Of a stretch of 6,656 bases of DNA, positions 1 through 6,334 are shown in pieces. The notes under the pieces were generated by a model. It had not been told where the DNA came from. It searched no databases and saw nothing but the letters and a program-made list of their open reading frames with translations. Source of the stretch: Thermoflexales bacterium (lineage in GTDB: Bacteria; Chloroflexota; Anaerolineae; J036; Brachytrichaceae); the NCBI GenBank assembly GCA_017998555.1, contig JAGOCU010000131.1, positions 1 to 6,656 of the forward strand, in the 5' to 3' direction. Each line of letters starts with the position of its first letter. Within the stretch, counting starts at the first letter, position 1. Position numbers and translations under genes: made by a program.

Positions 1-1070
1 GACCAGATCCAGGCCGCGCTATAACCGACCAGGGCAAAAGCCGCCGGAATCGCCAATTGGACATAGTGCGGTTGCGGGGCCGGACTTGCGCGGAGCTGCG
101 GCACGACGACACCCAACCAGAAGCCCACCGCGACCAGGGCCGCTCGGGCCTGCGCACGATTGCGATCCCGCAGCCATTGCCCCACGGCCAGAACCATTCC
201 CAGAACAACAAGCGCCGGCGGCACGAAGTTGATGAGGTCGGGGAGCGTCCCTTCCCGGACGAACAACGCAGGCAGCCCGGAAGCCTCGGCCAGCTTTGCG
301 CCGGAAGTCTGCCAAAGCGCAAAGTCGAGCGCGGCCGTTCCTGCGCCACCCCCGCCCTGAGCTCGGAATAGAGACTGGATGTTCTGAAAAGCCGTTGGCG
401 CGTCAGCGGCCGCGTAGGCAGCGGCAACGAGCGCCAGCGGGATCAGACCGGCCAGGAAGACCGCCGGCTGGAGCCGCCGCCAACCCAGGAGCAGGACCAG
501 CGCAAGCCCTGGCAGCAGATACAGCCCGGATAGATGAGAACTGATGGCGAGGGCAACGCCCAGTGTCGCAATCGGCCATCCCCGGGCGCGGCGCTGACCC
601 ACGAGCAGAAGCGCGCCGAAAAGCGCAATTGTCCCGAACAAACCGATCGGCGACACCCATGTTTTGCGGGCGAAATAGATCGCCCATGGACCGGCTGCGT
701 AAGCCAGCGAGCCGATAAACCCGGCTACCCGGCCGAACGATTGCGACACGATCCACGCCAGCGCTCCAACCGCGACAACGTCCAGCGCCGCGCGAAACCC
801 GGCCACCCAGAAGACATCCCGCGCCAGCAATGCAGGCAACGCCATCACATACAGCGCCAGCGGTGGATGGGTGGCGATGCTGCCGCTGTGGGGCGCCAGC
901 GTCAACCACTGGCCATCAGCGATGACAAACGCAAAATGAACACCTGCGGCCTCATCATAGCGGTAGTCGATGAGCGGCAGCGCGGCCAGCCGGGTTGCCG
1001 CCGCAAGGGCGATGACCGCATAGAACGGCCATGGAATCGCGCGGAGACGGGCAATGACTGCCGAAAGCAT
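1..1070 (-). CDS. GT-C fold membrane glycosyltransferase, family 39/PMT-like, partial (C-terminus off the left edge)
   Basis: Reading the minus strand from the ATG at 1070 gives 356 complete codons with no stop before the window ends, so the C-terminus is missing. The product is a very hydrophobic polytopic membrane protein with about nine or ten predicted membrane spans (for example residues 16-34, 141-157, 183-220, 283-298, 308-326 and 336-356). After the first span comes 'DYRYDEA' (residues 35-41). An acidic residue in this first external loop is the usual catalytic/metal-site position in GT-C enzymes that use polyprenyl-phosphate sugars. 'THPPLALY' (67-74), 'GPWAIYFAR' (127-135) and 'PHYVQLAIP' (334-342) also fit bacterial family 39 (PMT/ArnT-like) proteins. 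The gene starts 21 bases after the PBP1C stop, in the same frame and strand, so it is probably co-transcribed. No good Shine-Dalgarno is visible. The in-frame TGA at 1092-1094 limits any upstream start. Sugar donor and acceptor cannot be told; an O-antigen ligase-like or other GT-C protein is the main alternative. Confidence 0.8.
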   Translation of the reverse strand, partial: MLSAVIARLRAIPWPFYAVIALAAATRLAALPLIDYRYDEAAGVHFAFVIADGQWLTLAPHSGSIATHPPLALYVMALPALLARDVFWVAGFRAALDVVAVGALAWIVSQSFGRVAGFIGSLAYAAGPWAIYFARKTWVSPIGLFGTIALFGALLLVGQRRARGWPIATLGVALAISSHLSGLYLLPGLALVLLLGWRRLQPAVFLAGLIPLALVAAAYAAADAPTAFQNIQSLFRAQGGGGAGTAALDFALWQTSGAKLAEASGLPALFVREGTLPDLINFVPPALVVLGMVLAVGQWLRDRNRAQARAALVAVGFWLGVVVPQLRASPAPQPHYVQLAIPAAFALVGYSAAWIW

Positions 1071-1091
1071 TGCCGGGATCGTAGCATGCGC

Positions 1092-3503
1092 TCAAGGAAG
1101 CACAACGATGCGGACCGGCGGGGTCTCCACCATTTGCCCGTCGGCAAGCCAGACCCGCCCGACGACCGTGTGCGCGCCGGGCCGGAGCGTCCACAGCCCG
1201 GCATACGGGGCAGCCTCGACCGCCGCGACCGTCTCGCCGTCGATGGCGTATTCGGCCTTGCGGACCGCCAACCCCGTCACGGCCATTTCGAGCGTAACGC
1301 GCTGGGCGTCGGCCGGCAGCTCGGACGAGAGCCGGTATTGCGCGCCGTCGAATGGCCTGACCAGGCGGATCGATGGGACGCTGGCGTCCGCTTCATCGGC
1401 CAGCCTCCAGCCCTGCGCCCGCGCCCATTCCCGGGCGAGTTCGGGCAGGCGGAAAACGACGCTTTCGCCGACCCGGGCCGTCCACGTATCCGGTCGGGTT
1501 GGCGCCGTGCCAGCGGCAAACCACTCCGCGCGCCGGGCCGCACAGCTCGGCGTCGGCAGCATGCCTGAAAGGGCGCAGACCTCCACTCGGGTCATGTCGG
1601 CCGGACGGTCAAACCAGCCCGGCCGCTGGTTCTCATGGGCGGCCAGCATGACATCGCGCCAGATTGGCGCGGCGCCAGTGACACCGCTGATCCGGGTCAT
1701 GGACTCGCCGGTGGCATTCCCCACCCACACGCCCACGATCGCATGGGGGGTGTAGCCCACCGTCCAGTTATCACGCCAATCGGTTGTGGTGCCGGTTTTC
1801 GCCGCAGCCTGGAAGGGCAGGCGGAGCGCGCTGTTCTCGCCAAATGCGGGGGCGCGGGCGGCATTGTCAGACAGGATGTCGCCGATCAGCCAGGCCGTCG
1901 ACGGCGCCATCTGCGCCGGCGCTGCGGCTGCCGGCGCGCGCTGATAGAGCACTCGGCCGGCCGCATCGCTGACTTCCAGGACTGCCACCGGCTCGAGCGG
2001 CACGCCCGCTCGGGCAAAGGCGCCAAAGGCGGCGGCCAATTCCAACAGACGAACCTCCCCACCCCCAAGGGTCAAGGACAAGCCGTACTCGGACTCGTCG
2101 CCAAAAGAACGCAGTCCAAGCGCGCGCCCAAATGCCAGCAGGCGCGGCACGCCGACCTGCTCCAGCGTCGCGACGGCGGCAACATTGTTCGAAGTCGCCA
2201 GCGCGGCGCGAGCGCTGATCGGGCCGACATGCCGGCGATCGTAGTTCTCAGGAACATACGGCAGGCCTTCGCGGGTTGGAAAAGGGCGTTCGACATCGAT
2301 GATTGGCGTTGCCGCCGTGAAGCCGGGAACCGACTCGAGCGCAGCGGCATAGGTCAGGGGCTTGATGGCGCTGCCGGGCTGGCGAAGCGCCACGGCGGCG
2401 TTTACCGCGCCGCTGATCGCGCGGTCGAAATAGTCCGGACTGCCGACCATGGCCAGGATGTCGCCATTCTGGGGATCCAGCACAACCACCGCCGCATTGT
2501 TGGCGTTGTAGCCATATGGCCGCTGCTCGGTCACCTGTTCCTCGCGAAGCTGGCCCAGGCGATCGCGCGCGGCGCGGGTCGCGATGTCATTGAGTCCGAT
2601 GTCGAGGGTGGTCGTGATGACCAGTCCGCCCCGCGAAACCGCCTCGATGCCAAAGCGCTCTTCCGCCCAGGCCCGGGCGTAGGCCACCATATGCGGGGCG
2701 CGGATGCTCGAGGCGGACCCCGCGAATTCAAGCCGGGTCTGGCGGGCGGCCAGGGCTTGCTCTGCGCTGATCATGCCCTGGCGCGCCATGAGGTCGAGGA
2801 CGACAGTTTGACGCTTTTGAGCCGCTTCGGGATGGTTGAGCGGGTCATAGGCGACCGGATTCTGCAACAGTCCGGCCAGCAGCGCGCTCTGGGCCAGATC
2901 AAGCTCGCGGGCGTGTTTGCCAAAATAGGCCTGAGCGGCGGCTTCGGCGCCATAGGCGAGATTGCCAAAGTAGGCCTCATTGAGATAGAAAGCCAGGATC
3001 GCGTCCTTGGGATAGCGCCCGCCCAACTGCAGGGCCAGCAGTGCCTCGCGCACTTTGCGCAACAACGTGCGCTGCTGGCGCTCGGTCTCATCCAGCAGCG
3101 TAATCCGAGCGAGCTGCTGGGTGAGCGTGCTCCCGCCGGCCAACGTGTCGCCCCCCTCGATGTTGATGAGGACCGAACGGACAATCCCGCGCAGGTCCAC
3201 GCCCGGGTTCTCATAGAAACTGGCGTCTTCCACTGCAATGACGGCCCGGCGCAGGTCGTCGCCCATATCCGCAAGCGCGAGGTGAGTCCGCCGGCCACCC
3301 GTGGCCAGTTGAGGATCGACGACTTCGTAAAGCAGCGTGCCATTCCGGTCCAGGAAACGGGTGCTGGCGACATGGATCCGATCGGGCAGCGCCTCCACCG
3401 AGGGGAGTGTCACGAAGAGACCCACGACGACCACCGCGCCGATCGCCATCGCCGCTATTGCGATCCGCTTCAGCCAGAATCCTGTCCGCCCGCACCTGCC
3501 CAT
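1092..3503 (-). CDS. pbpC: Penicillin-binding protein 1C-type bifunctional transglycosylase/transpeptidase
   Basis: This is a class A PBP that polymerises lipid II glycan strands and cross-links peptides on the outer face of the membrane. From the ATG at 3503 it has 803 residues, close to the roughly 770 usual for PBP1C. Layout: a short basic N-terminus, one membrane anchor (about 12-32), a family 51 transglycosylase domain (about 55-225), a transpeptidase domain (about 300-575) and the PBP1C C-terminal domain (about 700-803). Visible motifs are EDASFYENPG (92-101, catalytic Glu first), GGSTLTQQ (123-130), KDAILAFYLNE (166-176), the active-site SAIK (Ser 378, Lys 381), SNN (438-440) and KTGT (569-572). 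A PBP1C-typical 'CALSGMLPTPSC' lies at 643-654. All transpeptidase residues are present, so it should bind beta-lactams. The usual His of the first transglycosylase motif is Asn. A GTG at 3590 would add 29 residues and overlap the preceding gene by 19 bases; I prefer 3503 because the anchor then lies near the N-terminus. Neither start has a clear ribosome-binding site. Confidence 0.95.
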   Translation of the reverse strand: MGRCGRTGFWLKRIAIAAMAIGAVVVVGLFVTLPSVEALPDRIHVASTRFLDRNGTLLYEVVDPQLATGGRRTHLALADMGDDLRRAVIAVEDASFYENPGVDLRGIVRSVLINIEGGDTLAGGSTLTQQLARITLLDETERQQRTLLRKVREALLALQLGGRYPKDAILAFYLNEAYFGNLAYGAEAAAQAYFGKHARELDLAQSALLAGLLQNPVAYDPLNHPEAAQKRQTVVLDLMARQGMISAEQALAARQTRLEFAGSASSIRAPHMVAYARAWAEERFGIEAVSRGGLVITTTLDIGLNDIATRAARDRLGQLREEQVTEQRPYGYNANNAAVVVLDPQNGDILAMVGSPDYFDRAISGAVNAAVALRQPGSAIKPLTYAAALESVPGFTAATPIIDVERPFPTREGLPYVPENYDRRHVGPISARAALATSNNVAAVATLEQVGVPRLLAFGRALGLRSFGDESEYGLSLTLGGGEVRLLELAAAFGAFARAGVPLEPVAVLEVSDAAGRVLYQRAPAAAAPAQMAPSTAWLIGDILSDNAARAPAFGENSALRLPFQAAAKTGTTTDWRDNWTVGYTPHAIVGVWVGNATGESMTRISGVTGAAPIWRDVMLAAHENQRPGWFDRPADMTRVEVCALSGMLPTPSCAARRAEWFAAGTAPTRPDTWTARVGESVVFRLPELAREWARAQGWRLADEADASVPSIRLVRPFDGAQYRLSSELPADAQRVTLEMAVTGLAVRKAEYAIDGETVAAVEAAPYAGLWTLRPGAHTVVGRVWLADGQMVETPPVRIVVLP

Positions 3504-3529
3504 GCCCGCATTGTGGCATGCCCATGGCT

Positions 3530-3546
3530 GCGCGCGTGACGCGCGC
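3530..3546. other. Perfect 7-bp GC hairpin between the GT2 and PBP1C genes
   Basis: The seven bases at 3530-3536 (gcgcgcg) are exactly complementary to 3540-3546 (cgcgcgc) around a three-base loop. A weaker 5-bp stem (gccgc/gcggc, 3552-3556 with 3561-3565) sits beside it. Both lie in the 68-base gap between the GT2 stop and the PBP1C ATG. On the minus-strand transcript no T-run follows, so it is not a normal intrinsic terminator. It could slow ribosomes or RNA polymerase, or protect transcript ends and so lower PBP1C output. Chance is possible in such GC-rich DNA. Confidence 0.4.
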
Positions 3547-3571
3547 CCAACGCCGCGCCTGCGGCTGCCCG

Positions 3572-4372
3572 CTATTTCGCGTCCCGCCACATCCGGGCGA
3601 GTCGGCGATACATGTCAAACGAATACCAGGCCATGAGCGCGCTCAGGCGCAGGCCATGCGCGCCATCCCGATAGCCGCCGAGACTGAAGAAGCGCCGCCG
3701 AAACTCCCGCAGCGGTTGCAGGACAAAGTTGCGCGGTTTTGGGCGCGCGCCTTGTTTGAACAGGATGCCCGCATCGTATTCGGCATAGCGCCGCTGCTTT
3801 TCGTGGAACTGGGCCACGCTGTCATAGTTGTAATGATCGAGCGTGGCCCGCAGTCGACCCATCTCTCCCAGGTGGCGGGCGACCTCGTGGACGGCCCGCG
3901 CCGGTTCGAAATCGGCCTTGCCCACCCGGAACAGCCGGGCCTGGAAGTCAGGAAACCAACCGGCCCCGAGGGTCAGCTTTCCGAAAATGAAATTGTGGCG
4001 CGGGACCGCCCACACGTCGCAGGTCGGATCTTCGACCACCGCGCGCAGTTCAGCCGCAAGCGCAGGGGTGCAGCGCTCATCGGCATCCACAAAGAAGACC
4101 CAGTCGACCGGCGGCGTTTGGGCAGCCGCCCAGGCGAGGGCGTCGTTGCGTTGCTGGGCATAGTTGACAAATCGGTTCTGGACCACGGTCGCCCCGTTCG
4201 CCCGGGCCAGAGCCGGCGTCTCATCGCTCGAGAACGAATCGAAGACCAGCCGAGTGTCGGCCCACGCCAGGGTCGCCAGACATGCAGCAATGTGCCGGGC
4301 TTCGTTCAAGGTCAGTATCACGGCGGCGATCCGCGGTGCGGCGTTGGCCGCGCTTGCTGTTGTCGGGTTCAT
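3572..4372 (-). CDS. Family 2 glycosyltransferase, LPS-core WaaE-like
   Basis: This 266-residue soluble, inverting GT-A glycosyltransferase transfers a sugar from a nucleotide-sugar in the cytoplasm. The N-terminal Rossmann-like half shows 'AAVILTLNEARHI' (16-28), which starts the nucleotide-binding fold, then 'VFDSFSSDET' (43-52) and 'NRFVNYAQQRNDALAWA' (66-82). The metal-binding DxD-type motif is 'VFFVDADER' (92-100). The C-terminal part, 'RHNFIFGKL' (125-133), 'PDFQARLFR' (141-149) and 'HYNYDSVAQFHEKQRRYA' (180-197), matches the family that includes WaaE/KdtX, which adds glucose to the LPS inner core in Gram-negative bacteria. The ATG at 4372 is chosen because AGAGG lies nine bases upstream; a longer reading to 4462 would run back into the preceding gene. 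It starts 14 bases after that gene's stop. If the host is a Chloroflexota bacterium without LPS, the acceptor must differ, perhaps a lipid-linked or wall glycan. The family is certain; the substrate is not known. Confidence 0.9.
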   Translation of the reverse strand: MNPTTASAANAAPRIAAVILTLNEARHIAACLATLAWADTRLVFDSFSSDETPALARANGATVVQNRFVNYAQQRNDALAWAAAQTPPVDWVFFVDADERCTPALAAELRAVVEDPTCDVWAVPRHNFIFGKLTLGAGWFPDFQARLFRVGKADFEPARAVHEVARHLGEMGRLRATLDHYNYDSVAQFHEKQRRYAEYDAGILFKQGARPKPRNFVLQPLREFRRRFFSLGGYRDGAHGLRLSALMAWYSFDMYRRLARMWRDAK

Positions 4373-4380
4373 ATGACTTG

Positions 4381-4388
4381 ACCTCTTC
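4381..4388 (-). promoter_or_regulatory. Ribosome-binding site of the GT2 gene
   Basis: The minus strand reads GAAGAGGT here, with AGAGG ending nine bases before the ATG at 4372. It overlaps the stop codon of the propeller gene (4387-4389), which favours translational coupling and decides the GT2 start. Confidence 0.65.
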
Positions 4389-5778
4389 AGGGAACCCAGG
4401 CCGGCAGCGTGGCGTCCCGGGCCACGCTTCGCGCGCCACTCCCGTCCGGCCGGATCAGCCACACTTCAGGGATGGGGTTGATCGTGCGCAAGTTCGTTCT
4501 CACAAATGAAATCCAGCGCCCATCCGGCGACCAGGTGATGCCGGCGTGGCTGTACTCGGTGTCGGTTGTCAGGGCGCGTGGGTTCAAACCATCGGCGCCC
4601 ACGACCCAGATCTGTGGACCATAGAAAGCAACACCGCTGGTGGCCGAAAACGAATCGGCCGACTGTCGGCTAAAGACGATTGCGTCGCCGATGGGCGACC
4701 AGGCGGCTCCGTAGTCGTTGGTGTCGCTGTAAGGCATGACCGGAGTTAGGGTCACGGAGGCGTAGTCAAAACGAAGCAGTTGTTGAAAGCGTCCGCCGTC
4801 ACCGGAGACCAGGTCCGACAACAGAAATGATCCACCGTCGGGCGCCCAGGCTGGGGCATCGCCAAGCACGCTCGGAACCTCGACGGTGGTTCCCAGGTTC
4901 AGATCAAACACGGTCAAGATGCTCTGGATCGTGTCGTAGTAGCTCAGGGTCTCACCAGCCGTCGACCAGCGCGGCGACGAGGCAACATACTGCGTGTCAG
5001 TGAAGAGCGCCGTGGCCTGGCCCGATGCGGCGTCATAGACATACGGCCGGGACGCGCCGGGGATTACGCCGATGGCCGCCTTCTCGAGATTGCGCCGTTC
5101 AAACGCAATGCGTGAGCCGTCCGCCGACCAGGAAGGCGACTGACAGTGCTGCTGGTCGCAACGCACAATCCGGGTGCGATCACTCCCGTCGGCGCCGGCA
5201 AGATACAAGTCTCGACTGCCCCCGTTGTCCCGATTGACGCTGAATGCGATTCGACGGCCATCCGGACTCACCGCAAAATCATAGACGCCAAACGGCTCCG
5301 ACGTCAGCCGCCGCTCCTGGCCGGAGCCGCCCACATCCGCGACCACCAGGTCCGAGATGCCCGTCGCCGGGGCGAGGTAGACCAGACGCGGGCGATGGGT
5401 GACAAACCGCAGCACGACATCGTCACGGGTAAGCCGACCCCTCGCGCTTGGGGCGCCGGCCCGAATGGTCAGGGTATAGGCCGTATCGGCCGCAAGCGGC
5501 GCGGCCGGGGTGAACAGGGCGGAATTGCCCGACCAGCGCAGCGTGCCGGTCACAGGCGGGTTGAAACTGAGCCGGCCTTCCAGCGACGTCTGCTGCATCT
5601 GCTCGCTGAACGTCAGCCCGATCACGGGCCGCAGACCGACGTCGCCCGCGCCGTTTGAGGGTTGGGTCTGCGCGATGCGCACCCCGATCTGGTCGCCGCG
5701 CAGCAACACAATGATGGCCAGGAAGGCCGTTGCGGCGATTGCGACAGCGACCGCCCTGTCCAACGTGTCAACGCGCAT
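4387..5778 (-). CDS. Membrane-anchored Ig-like (Big_5) plus TolB-like beta-propeller protein
   Basis: The 463-residue product has one N-terminal hydrophobic segment (about 9-26), best read as a signal anchor that places the rest outside the cytoplasm. Residues of about 36-127 ('TQPSNGAGDV', 'LTFSEQM', 'RWSGNSALFTPAAPL', 'TAYTLTI') look like a Big_5 bacterial Ig-like domain. The rest is a PD40/TolB-type propeller with six repeats, recognisable from SPDGRRIAFS (171), WSADGSRIAF (217), WSTAGETLSY (271), WAPDGGSFLL (311), WSPIGDAIVF (360) and WSPDGRWISF (416), at 40-56 residue spacing, which suits a six-bladed ring. Only two cysteines remain (207 and 212), which could form a local disulfide. No catalytic residues are evident, so it is probably a binding or scaffold protein; TolB itself lacks the Ig-like domain. 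The ATG at 5778 is chosen over 5814 because AAAAGG lies six bases upstream. That start overlaps the Nudix stop by 11 bases. Partner and role are unknown. Confidence 0.85.
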   Translation of the reverse strand: MRVDTLDRAVAVAIAATAFLAIIVLLRGDQIGVRIAQTQPSNGAGDVGLRPVIGLTFSEQMQQTSLEGRLSFNPPVTGTLRWSGNSALFTPAAPLAADTAYTLTIRAGAPSARGRLTRDDVVLRFVTHRPRLVYLAPATGISDLVVADVGGSGQERRLTSEPFGVYDFAVSPDGRRIAFSVNRDNGGSRDLYLAGADGSDRTRIVRCDQQHCQSPSWSADGSRIAFERRNLEKAAIGVIPGASRPYVYDAASGQATALFTDTQYVASSPRWSTAGETLSYYDTIQSILTVFDLNLGTTVEVPSVLGDAPAWAPDGGSFLLSDLVSGDGGRFQQLLRFDYASVTLTPVMPYSDTNDYGAAWSPIGDAIVFSRQSADSFSATSGVAFYGPQIWVVGADGLNPRALTTDTEYSHAGITWSPDGRWISFVRTNLRTINPIPEVWLIRPDGSGARSVARDATLPAWVP

Positions 5779-6313
5779 GGGCTGCCTTTTCGGCGAGACG
5801 ACGCAGCGAGGCATGCGGGTGGGCCAGCATTTGCTCGATGCTCACCCAGTTTGCGCCGGCCAGGGTCGGCGCCGCGCGGTCGGCCTCAAAGAGATACCGA
5901 ATGTCAAAGTGCCAATGCTCGGGGACGTCGCGCCGCGCCGGGATGCGGTGCGCGTCAACATCAAACACCGCGTCACCAACCCGCCGCAATTGGTCGTGAC
6001 CCAGGCCGGTTTCCTCCTCCACTTCGCGTTCGGCCGCTGCGAGGGTGGACGCATCACTTTCCTCGCAATGCCCGCCCGGCTGCAACCAACGCGCCAGCTT
6101 CTCATGCCAGACGAGAAGCGTGAACGAATGGGTTGGGTCGACGATGAAGGCGGACGCGGTGATGTGGCCCTCGAGCGTGTCGCGGCTGAAGGGCTCCGGC
6201 TCGGCCGCCACAAACGCGGCAATTACGGCCAGGTGGCCGGCTTCAGTCTCGTCGGCGGGCGCGTGGGTTTGAAGCGCCTGGTGTAGCGCGTCTCGGAAAG
6301 TACGAATTGGCAC
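5768..6313 (-). CDS. Nudix hydrolase
   Basis: The product is a 181-residue Nudix enzyme that should split a nucleoside diphosphate linked to another group, using Mg2+ or Mn2+. The Nudix box starts after 'RWLQPGGH' (75-82) and ends in 'REVEEETGL' (96-104), which carries the catalytic/metal-binding glutamates. The gap from the glycine to the Arg-Glu is one residue longer than in the textbook pattern, as I recall for a group of Nudix proteins with the 'WLQPGGH' start. Before the box, 'HLAVIAAF...PEPFSR...GHITASAF' matches the N-terminal region of that group; after it comes 'HWHFDIRYLF' (133-142). The GTG start at 6313 is inferred: a longer frame opens to 6487 but would run antisense through the MFS gene, and family length fits about 180 residues. 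It has no Shine-Dalgarno and a -10-like TATTAT seven bases upstream, so the mRNA may be leaderless. It begins the minus-strand operon. The substrate cannot be read from sequence. Confidence 0.88.
   Translation of the reverse strand: MPIRTFRDALHQALQTHAPADETEAGHLAVIAAFVAAEPEPFSRDTLEGHITASAFIVDPTHSFTLLVWHEKLARWLQPGGHCEESDASTLAAAEREVEEETGLGHDQLRRVGDAVFDVDAHRIPARRDVPEHWHFDIRYLFEADRAAPTLAGANWVSIEQMLAHPHASLRRLAEKAAHAR
5785..5790 (-). promoter_or_regulatory. Ribosome-binding site of the propeller gene
   Basis: The minus strand reads AAAAGG, ending six bases before the ATG at 5778. It lies inside the last codons of the Nudix gene, supports the 5778 start over the one at 5814, and suggests translational coupling. 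Confidence 0.6.
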
Positions 6314-6319
6314 GCTGGC

Positions 6320-6326
6320 GATAATA
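6320..6326. promoter_or_regulatory. Shared divergent -10-like element between the Nudix and MFS genes
   Basis: The 21-base gap between the two divergent genes holds the AT-rich island gataata. It reads GATAAT on the plus strand and TATTAT on the minus strand, so each strand offers a -10-like box, nine bases before the MFS ATG and seven bases before the Nudix GTG. No good -35 hexamer is seen at the right spacing on either side. With no room for ribosome-binding sites, both transcripts would be leaderless or nearly so. The bases are as stated; promoter function is inferred. Confidence 0.4.
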
Positions 6327-6334
6327 CAGCCTTC

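Noticed and set aside
403..909. A 168-codon minus-strand frame with Met start inside the GT-C gene
   Set aside because: The frame starting at 1070 gives a continuous membrane protein with family motifs to the window edge; this one is out of frame with it and is Arg/Gly/Ala-rich.
534..1568. A 344-codon plus-strand reading frame across the GT-C and PBP1C genes
   Set aside because: It crosses the junction of two minus-strand genes, is very rich in Arg, Gly and Asp, and shows no domain. It is a shadow.
1635..3539. A 634-codon plus-strand reading frame opposite the PBP1C gene
   Set aside because: It is the mirror of a strongly supported gene in GC-rich DNA. The translation is rich in Arg, Gly, Gln and His with no fold-like pattern, and the PBP1C frame shows every family motif.
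3530..3546. Intrinsic terminator between the GT2 and PBP1C genes
   Set aside because: A strong stem is present but no T-run follows on either strand at the right place, so it does not fit a Rho-independent terminator.
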